Assembly: GCA_002405835.1 (NCBI GenBank) | Contig: DHMO01000070.1 | Span: 29,609 to 93,608, forward strand | Direction: 5' to 3' | Source of the DNA: Lentisphaeria bacterium UBA4640 | GTDB lineage: Bacteria; Verrucomicrobiota; Lentisphaeria; Victivallales; UBA1829 | Length of the DNA stretch: 64,000 bases | Shown here: one piece after another, positions 1 through 7,387 of the stretch | Layout: each line of letters starts with the position of its first letter | Numbering within the stretch: position 1 is the first letter of the stretch | Position numbers and translations under genes: made by a program | Notes under the pieces: model-generated | What the model was told of the DNA's origin: nothing | The model's input: only the letters and a program-made list of their open reading frames with translations | Database searches by the model: none

Positions 1-133
1 ATTTTTAAAGAGAAAACTCCGGAACGTCCTGCCTTTGAACAGAAAAATAACTCCATTTTTTTTGATAAAAGCTCTTGTAAATACAATATTTACATTTATA
101 TTCCTGAAGAATCAACCCATAGGAGAATATTTC

Positions 134-1318
134 ATGCTGTATCTGCTCGCCGGACTGCGCAGCTGCTTCGGACCGCTGCGTCTGTTCGAATACGTCACGT
201 TCCGCTCTGGCTGCGCCCTGCTCACCGCAATGTTCATCGTCATCCTGTTCGGTCCGTGGACGATCCGGAAACTCAAGCAGTTCTGCGTGCCGAAATCCGC
301 CCGTCTCTCCGGCGTCATTGATGAAAAATTCGTCGACCATTCCAAAGACAAAACACCGACGATGGGCGGACTTCTCATCGTTGCGGCGATTGCTGTCTCG
401 ACCATCTTCTGGAGCGACCTCTCCAACCCCAAAGTTCTCGTTTTCCTTCTTGTACTCCTCCCCCTCACCGCGCTCGGATTCTACGACGACTACATCAAAG
501 TCAAATACGAACGGAGCGTCCGCGACGGCGTCTCAGGCAAGATGAAACTCACCGTCCAGGGCATTGTCAGCCTCATCGCCCTCGCCTGCATCTACAAAAT
601 GCCCGACACCATGACCACAAAGATGCTCCTTCCGTTCTACCGTGATCCGATGTGCCTCAAGCCGGCAGGCGAAACGATTCAGTTCTGGCTTCCTCCGCAG
701 CTGCTTGACCACCCGCTCTTCTCCTTCGCCGCAAGCTGGGGACTCGTCGCAATCGGGTTGATCTTCATCTTCAACATGCTCTATGTGATGTTCTTCAGCA
801 ACGCCGTCAATCTCACCGACGGCAAGGACGGGCTCGCGGCTGGAACAACGGTCTTCTGCGTGCTCTCCCTCGCATCGGTCGCCTACATGCACGGGCACGC
901 CGTCTTCGCGAAATATCTTTCCATTCCGTACATTCCGGAACTTGGTGAAATCAGCGTCTTCGCCTCCGCAATGGCGGGCGCGTGCATCGGATTCCTCTGG
1001 TACAACTGCAAGCCGGCGTCGGTCTTCATGGGCGATACCGGAAGCCTGCCGCTCGGCGGGTGCATCGGACTCATCGCGGTGCTCATGGGACAGCAGCTGC
1101 TTCTCCTCGTCGTCGGATTCGTCTTCCTCATGGAGGGCGGCTCGGTGATGCTCCAGGTCGCCAGTTTGCGTCTCACGGGAAAAAGAATCTTCAAATGCAC
1201 CCCGATCCACCACCATTTTGAACAGCTCGGATGGACGGAAACGCAGATCGTCAACCGCTTCTGGATTATCGCCGGAATCTGCGCGATGATCGGGCTCGCA
1301 ACCCTGAAAATGAGATAA
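134..1318 (+). CDS. mraY: Phospho-N-acetylmuramoyl-pentapeptide transferase MraY
   Basis: Integral membrane enzyme that transfers phospho-MurNAc-pentapeptide to undecaprenyl phosphate, making lipid I for peptidoglycan. The 394-residue protein has the family pattern: a KTPTMGG loop near residue 75, FYDDY near 115, NLTDGKDGLAAG near 225 and the HHHFEQLGW histidine motif near 358, among about ten hydrophobic segments. I chose ATG 134 because AGGAG sits 10 nt upstream and the protein then begins like other MraY proteins; an upstream in-frame start at 35 would add an atypical leader. The gene stands alone here, followed by the convergent maf gene, whereas murF and murE lie 5 kb away. A weak promoter (TTGTAA at 75, TATATT at 97) is possible. 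Confidence 0.96.
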   Translation: MLYLLAGLRSCFGPLRLFEYVTFRSGCALLTAMFIVILFGPWTIRKLKQFCVPKSARLSGVIDEKFVDHSKDKTPTMGGLLIVAAIAVSTIFWSDLSNPKVLVFLLVLLPLTALGFYDDYIKVKYERSVRDGVSGKMKLTVQGIVSLIALACIYKMPDTMTTKMLLPFYRDPMCLKPAGETIQFWLPPQLLDHPLFSFAASWGLVAIGLIFIFNMLYVMFFSNAVNLTDGKDGLAAGTTVFCVLSLASVAYMHGHAVFAKYLSIPYIPELGEISVFASAMAGACIGFLWYNCKPASVFMGDTGSLPLGGCIGLIAVLMGQQLLLLVVGFVFLMEGGSVMLQVASLRLTGKRIFKCTPIHHHFEQLGWTETQIVNRFWIIAGICAMIGLATLKMR

Positions 1319-1320
1319 AA

Positions 1321-1878
1321 TCAGAACAGAAAACGCAGTGTTTCCGAAAGACGGGCGACCGGAAGACCGATGATGTTGTCGAGGTCGCCCTCGTAATGTT
1401 CAATCAGCATCTCTCCATGATCCTGAATTGCATACGAACCGGCTTTGTCGAGAACCGGAACAAGTGAAAGATAGCACCGGACCGTTTCCCGGTCAACCGG
1501 ACGAAAGGTCACGCGCGACGTCTCCGCAAACAGGACCCGCATGTTCCGCGCGTTGCAGAGCACCGCGCAGCCGGTCGTGACGGAATGGGTCCGTCCGGAA
1601 AAACGCATCAGCATCTCCTCCGCCTCTTCCAAAGAGTGCGGCTTGCCGAGAATCGAATTTTCAAACTCAATCACCGTATCCGCACCGATCACGGCGGCTT
1701 CGGGGAAACGGCAGGAAACCTCCGCCGCCTTCGCATACGCATTGTCGAGTGCGGCCGTAAGCCACAAGCCGTCCGAACGTTCTTCCGCGCGGGAAACTTC
1801 AATGGAAAAAGGAAGACCGAGACGCGCCAGCAATTCTTTACGGCGCGGAGAAGCGGAGGCGAGGATGAGCGGAATCAC
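1321..1878 (-). CDS. maf: Maf-like nucleotide pyrophosphatase
   Basis: Predicted cytoplasmic nucleoside triphosphate pyrophosphatase of the Maf/YhdE family, a house-cleaning enzyme for dTTP/UTP or modified nucleotides. It begins with the signature LILASASPRRKELL, has GADTV near residue 67, a GKP segment near 77, and AGSYAIQ-type and EGDLDNIIGLP motifs near the C-terminus. At 185 residues it is of normal length. The start codon is GTG and overlaps the upstream lipoprotein stop codon as GTGA, so the two genes are translationally coupled. It ends 3 nt from the convergent mraY stop. Substrate preference cannot be told with certainty. Confidence 0.93.
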   Translation of the reverse strand: MIPLILASASPRRKELLARLGLPFSIEVSRAEERSDGLWLTAALDNAYAKAAEVSCRFPEAAVIGADTVIEFENSILGKPHSLEEAEEMLMRFSGRTHSVTTGCAVLCNARNMRVLFAETSRVTFRPVDRETVRCYLSLVPVLDKAGSYAIQDHGEMLIEHYEGDLDNIIGLPVARLSETLRFLF

Positions 1879-2285
1879 TCAATCACCTTTTCAATGGATT
1901 TGTCGTTCCAGAACGTGATGCTGTAATTTTCGCGGTAGAAATCTCTTCCGATTCCGATTACAAACCCGAGTTCATCAAAGACAACCGGCGTGCATTCGTC
2001 ATGCGTCGCCATGCCGTCGCTCCAACGGGTGCGGGTGTAGTAGAACCAGTGATGCTCCGTGTTGTAAACCTGTCCCGTCAGCGGTTCTCCCATGATCTTG
2101 AGCACCTCTTCGCGCGTCATACCGACCCTCAGTTTGTTGAGGTTTTCGCGGTTGCGGTCGATTTCACTCCAGACGGAAGGTGAAAGGATGGATTTATCCT
2201 TGTCGGCGAGCGCGCAGGAGGAAGCCAGCGGCAGAAGCGCCGCTCCAAGCAGAACAACTGAAATTTTATGACTGAAATGTTTCAT
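1875..2285 (-). CDS. Lipoprotein with SmpA/OmlA (BamE)-like domain
   Basis: Predicted exported lipoprotein of 136 residues: an N-terminal hydrophobic segment ends in a lipobox with Cys 24 (LASSC). The middle holds LRVGMTREEVLKIMGEP, the hallmark start of the BamE/SmpA/OmlA fold, followed by a WFYYTRTRW strand. BamE proteins help outer-membrane protein assembly, but this copy may be a generic BamE-like lipoprotein. The mRNA appears leaderless: a consensus promoter ends 8 nt before the ATG and there is no Shine-Dalgarno sequence. The gene is coupled to maf through a GTGA overlap. A second BamE-like lipoprotein lies at 5424. Confidence 0.85.
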   Translation of the reverse strand: MKHFSHKISVVLLGAALLPLASSCALADKDKSILSPSVWSEIDRNRENLNKLRVGMTREEVLKIMGEPLTGQVYNTEHHWFYYTRTRWSDGMATHDECTPVVFDELGFVIGIGRDFYRENYSITFWNDKSIEKVIE

Positions 2286-2293
2286 AATTCAGT

Positions 2294-2322
2294 ATTATAC
2301 ATCCGCAAACGGCGAATGTCAA
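2294..2322 (-). promoter_or_regulatory. Consensus sigma70-type promoter giving a leaderless mRNA
   Basis: On the minus strand TTGACA (2322-2317), 17 nt, TATAAT (2299-2294): a perfect consensus match. Only 8 nt separate the -10 from the ATG at 2285, so transcription should start about 1-3 nt before the start codon. No ribosome-binding site can fit. Confidence 0.85.
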
Positions 2323-2378
2323 GCGTCAAACGGAATTCTTTCTCCCGCTTTTTTTACAAATATTTTACGTCCCGCCAT

Positions 2379-2407
2379 TTGAAATATTCCGCAAACAATG
2401 CTATTGT
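2379..2407 (+). promoter_or_regulatory. Promoter of structured ncRNA copy A
   Basis: TTGAAA (2379-2384), 17 nt spacer, TATTGT (2402-2407) with an extended TGC before the -10. The same -35, spacer length, TGC and -10 occur in front of copy B at 26930-26958. Confidence 0.75.
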
Positions 2408-2413
2408 ACCTGA

Positions 2414-2620
2414 AATCGGAAGATTTGCCTGCAAGGAATCTCTTCCGGTACAAAAACAGATGAAGATAATCGGATCTTCAAGCGGACTATGTAAAGAAAA
2501 CGCCAATTCAACAACATACTCCCGTCGCTTGAATGATGCGCCCCTTGGGGCGTATTCTATTGCGCGGAGTTAAGGTGTATTGGCGTACCTCTTTACAGTG
2601 CAGCAGGATACGCTCTTTTT
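2414..2620 (+). ncRNA. Structured small RNA, copy A (unrecognised family)
   Basis: No ORF explains this stretch. Reading 5' to 3': a variable 5' hairpin (CGGAAG 2418-2423 with CUUCCG 2441-2446, approximate), hairpin UGAAGAU 2461-2467 / AUCUUCA 2474-2480, then UGUAAAGA 2490-2497 and CGCCAAU 2501-2507, which can pair with UCUUUACA 2590-2597 and AUUGGCG 2579-2585. Enclosed are ACUCC/GGAGU and an apical hairpin AUGCGCCCC 2536-2544 / GGGGCGUAU 2547-2555. It ends in a terminator: GCGUACCU 2583-2590 with AGG-A-UACGC 2605-2613, then a U-run. About 130 nt of the 3' part is shared with 27057-27188, where stems are kept with changed bases. The 3' end touches the stop codon of the convergent glycosyltransferase. 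6S RNA is a possible alternative but is not shown. Confidence 0.75.
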
Positions 2621-3717
2621 TATTTCAGAAATTTCTCATAAAGCTCCAGATACGACTCCGCCATTTCGTTCCGTCGGCAGATCACCGTCCCTTCGGAACG
2701 GGGATGCTGCGCGAATTTCACAATCAGAGACGCCGCCTCACCGCGGTTCGCCGGGGACTCAAAATCCGTTTCCGCGCTGTCCGGATAAAAACGGCAGAGT
2801 TCGGGAAGAGAATCAACCGGATTCACCACAACCGGAACACCCGTCGACATCGCTTCCGTCAGCGCAAGCCCGTACCCTTCGTAGCGCGACGGCATCACAA
2901 AAACATCGAACAGCCAGTCCGCCTTTGCCGCATCCGGCATGAAACCGGGCAGGACAACCCGCAGATTCGCCGGAGCCGCAGAAGCAAGCCGCTTCAGTTT
3001 CTCCCGCTCGCCACCGTCGCCCGCAAGCACCACCCCCCAGGTCTCGCCGGAAGGAATCCGTGCGGAAAGCTCCGGAAGCATGGAGAGCAGAAAATCGTAT
3101 CCTTTCTGCCAGTCGAAACGTCCGACGGACCCGATGATCCGCGCGCAGTTCTCCACCCCCCACTTGCGGCGGAGCCCCGCCAGAAATTCCGGTTCCGGAC
3201 GCGGAACGGGATCGACGCCGTTGTAAACAACCCGGATCGTCCCCGTCTTCAGTCCGAGTTTTTTCTCATGGAAGCGTGCACTCGCCTCCGAAACCGCCGT
3301 GCATGCGGAGCAGAGCGGAAACGTCAGGCGGTCCAATGCGAAAAAGACACCCTGTCCGGAGCGGCGTTCGCTGATGTGAACCGAATTCACAAGCGGAATG
3401 CCGAGTCCAAACATCGCCAGACGGGAGCAGAGGTTCGGGTGCATCAGGTGCGAGTGGCAGATATCCGGTGCAATCCGGCGGACTGCGCGGCGGAGCGCGA
3501 AAAGCCGCCCCAGCTGAAACGCGCGGTCCATCCCCAGAAAAAGCGGCTCCACGCCCAGCGCGAGAAAGCGGTCAAGCACGGTGCGGTTTTCCGGAGGAGA
3601 CTTCAGGGCGATCAGCGAAACTTCGTGTCCGCGCGCAAGCAGCTGTTCCGTCAGGTCCAGCACCACGCGTTCCGCCCCGCCGGGTCCCAGTTCAGTGAGT
3701 ATCTGTAAAATTTTCAT
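2620..3717 (-). CDS. GT4-family glycosyltransferase
   Basis: Predicted retaining GT-B glycosyltransferase of 365 residues, using a nucleotide sugar to extend a cell-surface glycan or lipid. The N-terminal half starts with a Rossmann strand and GPGGAERVVLDL. The C-terminal half has IIGSVGRFDWQKGYD and the E-x7-E nucleotide-sugar motif in SRYEGYGLALTEAM, which define family GT4. No signal peptide or membrane segment is visible, so it probably works at the inner face of the membrane. It is the only gene of its transcription unit here, convergent with ncRNA copy A. Donor and acceptor cannot be inferred. Confidence 0.92.
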   Translation of the reverse strand: MKILQILTELGPGGAERVVLDLTEQLLARGHEVSLIALKSPPENRTVLDRFLALGVEPLFLGMDRAFQLGRLFALRRAVRRIAPDICHSHLMHPNLCSRLAMFGLGIPLVNSVHISERRSGQGVFFALDRLTFPLCSACTAVSEASARFHEKKLGLKTGTIRVVYNGVDPVPRPEPEFLAGLRRKWGVENCARIIGSVGRFDWQKGYDFLLSMLPELSARIPSGETWGVVLAGDGGEREKLKRLASAAPANLRVVLPGFMPDAAKADWLFDVFVMPSRYEGYGLALTEAMSTGVPVVVNPVDSLPELCRFYPDSAETDFESPANRGEAASLIVKFAQHPRSEGTVICRRNEMAESYLELYEKFLK

Positions 3718-3736
3718 TCTGATTTCCGCTTTTCAT

Positions 3737-3764
3737 TTGCGATTCCGCAAAACTGTGCTACATT
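3737..3764 (+). promoter_or_regulatory. Promoter of the TPR-lptE-murFE operon
   Basis: TTGCGA (3737-3742), 16 nt spacer, TACATT (3759-3764) with extended TGC. It lies 53 nt upstream of the first ATG in the gap to the divergent glycosyltransferase. Confidence 0.65.
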
Positions 3765-3817
3765 AGCAGATTGTATAAGATACTTCAAAAAACAGAGAAA
3801 ACAAGAGAAAAACTGCT

Positions 3818-4894
3818 ATGCGTCTGAAATTTTTATTTCTGCTTCTCGCCGGACTCGCCGCTCTGCCCGTCTCCGCCGATGATAAAGCCGCATTGGATGC
3901 GTTTGCCGCCGGACGGGAACAGGAAAACCAGCGCAATTTCCTCTCCGCCGCCGATTTCTATCTGGAAGCCCAGGTTCAGGCGGACGACCCCGTGCAGAAA
4001 GCCAACGCCCTCATCAGCGCGGCCCGCGCATTCCGCAAAGCCCGCAAGTACGGAGACGAATTCGACTGTCTTCAGAAGCTCGCGCAGGGACATGTCACGC
4101 GCATCAACTACTACGAAGTCGTCAAACGCCAGTTTGAAATCGGCGACAAGTTCCATGCCGGACACCGCGACTACTACCACTCGTGGCTCCCGTTCATCAA
4201 AAAGGACGACCGCACGATTGAAATCTATGAAGCCGCCATCAAAAACGCCCCCTGCGGCCCCGAAGCTCCCGAAGCCATGCTCCGCCTCGGACGTCTCTAT
4301 CTGAACGACGGCAAAGTCGATCAGGCTATCCGCCACTTCTCCGAAGCCATCAAGCTGCACCCCGGCACCGAAGCCGCGCGTTATGCAGCGCTCGAACTTT
4401 CCAACGCCCTGCTCACCCTCGCCAAACGCGGCGACGGCGACGGCTCCAACGCCCAGCTCGCTCTGGAAGCGTTCGATACTTTCCTCGCAAAACATCCGGA
4501 CGACCCGCAGACCGACTGGATCAAGCGTTCCCGCGAAGAAATCTACGGCATCATCGCGGCGCGCCTCTGCGATATCGGAAAATTCTACAGCAAAAACAAA
4601 AAATATGATGTCGCCCAGCGCTATTTCACCACCGTGATCAAGGATTATCCTTCCACAAAGTCCACGGCGGAAGCGGAAAACGAACTTGCCGCCATCAATG
4701 AGGAATTCCGTGCGAACGGGCAGGAATGGACGCCCGAAAAGCGCGTCTTCCGCGAAGAGGCGTTCCCCGCGGAACATTCCGACACTCTGCACGTTCCCGG
4801 CTCCGGAAGCCGCTGGCTCCTGCCCATCAAAGACACCCGCGGCGGACTCGTCGACCGCAACAAAGAGGAGGTCATTACCGATGACATGCTTTAA
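3818..4894 (+). CDS. Exported TPR protein, BamD-like
   Basis: Predicted periplasmic protein of 358 residues. A signal peptide spans residues 1-20 and ends before DDKAAL; no lipobox Cys is present, unlike true BamD. The rest is helical with tetratricopeptide repeats, clearest at about 150-185 (AMLRLGRLYLNDGKVDQAI) and 250-290 (KFYSKNKKYDVAQRYF), and a WTPEKRVFREE tail. The nearest known type is the BamD/YfgL-associated TPR family. It is first in an operon with lptE, a lipoprotein, murF and murE, which fits an envelope-assembly role. The stop overlaps the lptE start by 14 nt. The BamD assignment is tentative. Confidence 0.8.
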   Translation: MRLKFLFLLLAGLAALPVSADDKAALDAFAAGREQENQRNFLSAADFYLEAQVQADDPVQKANALISAARAFRKARKYGDEFDCLQKLAQGHVTRINYYEVVKRQFEIGDKFHAGHRDYYHSWLPFIKKDDRTIEIYEAAIKNAPCGPEAPEAMLRLGRLYLNDGKVDQAIRHFSEAIKLHPGTEAARYAALELSNALLTLAKRGDGDGSNAQLALEAFDTFLAKHPDDPQTDWIKRSREEIYGIIAARLCDIGKFYSKNKKYDVAQRYFTTVIKDYPSTKSTAEAENELAAINEEFRANGQEWTPEKRVFREEAFPAEHSDTLHVPGSGSRWLLPIKDTRGGLVDRNKEEVITDDML

Positions 4895-5405
4895 ATCCTT
4901 CATTCTCGCCTTCGCGCTTCTCCTTCCGCTTCTGTTCTCGGGATGCGGATACCACATCGGCGCACGCTCGCTCGTGCACCCGCAAATCAAATCCATCGCC
5001 GTCGGGGAAATCAAAAACGACACGCTCGAACCGCTTGCAGCCTCCATCATGCGTCAGCAGCTCTGCGAACGCTACATGTTCGACGGCGCACTCAAGCTCA
5101 AAAACAAAGGGGACGCCGACTGTATCCTTTCCGGAACAATCCGCTCCGTGAAAAACACCACAATCCGCGAAGACGATACCGACAATGACATCTACCGTCC
5201 CGCGGAATTCCGCCTCGAAGTTGAACTGGAATACACGGTCATCATCCCCGGACGGGGCAAGCCGCTCTTCCCGACCCGCACAGTCCGCGGCGGAGCGAAC
5301 TACCAGATTCTCGCCGACCCCACAATCAGCCGGCAGAACGCTCTCAAACAGGCGTGCTACAACACCGCGAAACTTGCGGTCGAATATACAACCGAAGCAT
5401 GGTAA
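4881..5405 (+). CDS. lptE: LptE-like LPS-assembly lipoprotein
   Basis: Predicted outer-membrane lipoprotein of 174 residues. The hydrophobic signal ends at Cys 22 (LLFSGC), followed by GYHIG and a conserved IKSIAVGEIKNDT strand typical of the LptE family, which plugs the LptD barrel during LPS export. A later segment has RLEVELEYTVI and a C-terminal run of QNALKQACYNTA. I chose ATG 4881: GAGGAG lies about 11 nt upstream and it gives a clean signal peptide. The gene overlaps the TPR gene and precedes another lipoprotein by 18 nt. It implies that the organism makes LPS. lptD is not in the window. Confidence 0.85.
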   Translation: MTCFKSFILAFALLLPLLFSGCGYHIGARSLVHPQIKSIAVGEIKNDTLEPLAASIMRQQLCERYMFDGALKLKNKGDADCILSGTIRSVKNTTIREDDTDNDIYRPAEFRLEVELEYTVIIPGRGKPLFPTRTVRGGANYQILADPTISRQNALKQACYNTAKLAVEYTTEAW

Positions 5406-5423
5406 TCGAAAGGTTTTGAACTC

Positions 5424-6002
5424 ATGAAATTTGCCGCAGCTCTCTTTCTGACACTCACAGCCGCCGGAACTCTGCTCTTCACCGGCTGCTACACCCGCAC
5501 CCTCATCCCCGAGGAAGTGCTCCAGCTCCCGACTCACGCGCAGGTCCGCACAGCCTACAACCTCTGGTACAGAACTCCCGATGATCTCACGCCGGAAAAC
5601 ATCCAGCAGGGAAAAATCATCCCGTTCGGAACCGATGTCCAGATCGAATCCATGACCGATTCACAAATCGTCTTCCGCGCAAACGGTGAACTCTTCACAC
5701 TCAATTACGACCAGGCGAAAACGACGATCCCGATGGAGGATTTCGCCCGCGAACTCTTCACCACCGCGCTCGCCGTCGAAACTGCTTCCGGCGCAACGCC
5801 CGCACAGTTCGAAAAAATGCGCCGCGGAGTCATCGAAAAAGGCATGACGCGCAAACAGGTTCTCATCACCTACGGACGCCCGAGCCGGATCCGCACGCCG
5901 AACATCCTCAGCGACACCTGGATCTACTGGCTTGACAGAGTCAAAAGCAAACGCGTCATTTTCAAGAACGACAAAGTTCTGACCGAACTCACTCTGGACT
6001 GA
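5424..6002 (+). CDS. Lipoprotein with C-terminal BamE-like domain
   Basis: Predicted lipoprotein of 192 residues with signal peptide and lipobox ending at Cys 22 (LFTGC). The middle (residues 60-100) looks like a small beta domain. The C-terminal part carries GVIEKGMTRKQVLITYGRPSR near 135-155, matching the BamE/SmpA pattern of a short helix ending in G-x-P. It is third in the envelope operon, 9 nt before murF. Its exact role is unknown; a part in outer-membrane assembly is inferred from neighbours and fold. It resembles the 1875-2285 lipoprotein only in the BamE-like segment. Confidence 0.8.
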   Translation: MKFAAALFLTLTAAGTLLFTGCYTRTLIPEEVLQLPTHAQVRTAYNLWYRTPDDLTPENIQQGKIIPFGTDVQIESMTDSQIVFRANGELFTLNYDQAKTTIPMEDFARELFTTALAVETASGATPAQFEKMRRGVIEKGMTRKQVLITYGRPSRIRTPNILSDTWIYWLDRVKSKRVIFKNDKVLTELTLD

Positions 6003-6011
6003 GGTGCGCTC

Positions 6012-7379
6012 ATGCTGTTCCGTTTTGAAGAAATCCTGAAAGCTCTCGGCGGAACGTTCCTGAACGAACCGCGCGGCGAAGGCGTGGACGCCGTCACAAC
6101 GGACACCCGCGCCATCACCCCGAACTCGCTCTTCATCGCCCTCTCCGGCGAACGGTTCGACGGACATGACTTTCTCGATGCCGCACTCAAACAGGGTGCT
6201 TCGCTCCTCTGCATTGAGCGGACGAAACTTGACAAGCTCCCCGCCGGAGCCCCCGCAATCGCTGTGGATTCAACCGTTGCGGCGTACCAGGCGCTCGCGC
6301 GCTTCCATCGGCAGCGTCTGCCGGTAAAGGCAATTGCACTTACCGGATCAAGCGGAAAAACCAGCACAAAAGAGATGCTCCGCGCAATTTTCGTCCGTGC
6401 ATTCGGAGCGGAACATGTGCTTGCGACCGAAGGCAACACCAACAACCAGATCGGCGTTCCGCTGAATCTGCTGAAACTGACTCCCGAACACAAATTCTGC
6501 ATCATCGAATGCGGCACGAACCACCACGGGGAAATCGAACCGCTCTCCAATACAATCCGCCCCGATGCTGCGCTGATTGTCTCCATCGGACGCTGTCATC
6601 TCGAAAACCTCGGGTCGCTCGAAGGCGTGGCAACGGAAAAATCCAAACTTTTCACACACCTCGCACCCGACGGCACGGCGGTCATTCCGCTCGGAGCCGC
6701 CGGATTCGACATTATGCTCAAAGCGGCCGCTCCCCGCGAAATCCGTCCGTATGGAACCGGCGAAGGTTCCGTCATGGAAGCGTTTTACCGCGGCGGGAAC
6801 ATCAACGGAAGTTCTTTTGAACTGCTCAATCACCGCACCGGCGAACGTGTCACGGTGAACTGGCCGCTCTCCGGAGCGCATCAGGCGCACAACGCCGCCG
6901 GAGCCGCAGCAGTTGCAGACGCATTCGGAATCTCCATGCAGACAATCGCCGAAGGGCTCGCCGCCTGCGTCCTGCCGGGCATGCGCATGAAACGCACCGA
7001 GCACAACGGCGCAGTCTGGCTCAACGACGCCTACAACGCCAACCCCGACAGCATGAAAGCCACGCTCGACTGGCTGCACGAATTCGCCGACCCGGAAAAA
7101 CTTGTTCTGGTGCTCGGAGACATGCGCGAAATCGGAGAACAGTCGCAGACCGTTCACCGCGAAGCCCTTGAAAAAGCGCTTGCAGATTTCCCCGGAGCCA
7201 GGATCGCCGCAATCGGTCCCGAAATGACCCGCGCGGCGCAAACGTTGAACAATCCGCAAATCCGCACCTGGTCCGATTCGCAATCGGCGGCAGAAGGAGT
7301 CCGCGCACTCGTGAAACCCGGCGACCTCGTCTTCCTGAAAGCCTCGCGCGGAACGCGTCTGGAACTCATTGAACCGTGA
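6012..7379 (+). CDS. murF: UDP-MurNAc-tripeptide:D-Ala-D-Ala ligase MurF
   Basis: Cytoplasmic ATP-dependent ligase that adds D-Ala-D-Ala to the UDP-MurNAc-tripeptide. All three Mur ligase domains are present in 455 residues: the N-terminal substrate domain (TDTRAITPNSLFIAL), the central ATPase with P-loop LTGSSGKTSTKEM near 110, TEGNTNNQIGVP near 140 and ECGTNHHGEIEPL near 163, and a C-terminal domain with NDAYNANPDSMKA near 337. A GAGGTG sequence precedes the ATG and is repeated before murE. It is followed by murE with an 8 nt gap. Confidence 0.97.
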   Translation: MLFRFEEILKALGGTFLNEPRGEGVDAVTTDTRAITPNSLFIALSGERFDGHDFLDAALKQGASLLCIERTKLDKLPAGAPAIAVDSTVAAYQALARFHRQRLPVKAIALTGSSGKTSTKEMLRAIFVRAFGAEHVLATEGNTNNQIGVPLNLLKLTPEHKFCIIECGTNHHGEIEPLSNTIRPDAALIVSIGRCHLENLGSLEGVATEKSKLFTHLAPDGTAVIPLGAAGFDIMLKAAAPREIRPYGTGEGSVMEAFYRGGNINGSSFELLNHRTGERVTVNWPLSGAHQAHNAAGAAAVADAFGISMQTIAEGLAACVLPGMRMKRTEHNGAVWLNDAYNANPDSMKATLDWLHEFADPEKLVLVLGDMREIGEQSQTVHREALEKALADFPGARIAAIGPEMTRAAQTLNNPQIRTWSDSQSAAEGVRALVKPGDLVFLKASRGTRLELIEP

Positions 7380-7387
7380 GGTGCGCC

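Noticed and set aside
2414..2620. Assignment of the twin RNA to 6S RNA, a retron msr-msd, or a cis-acting riboswitch
   Set aside because: The closing stem encloses only about 107 nt and lacks recognisable 6S sequence; no reverse transcriptase is nearby; copy A has no downstream gene on its strand to regulate.
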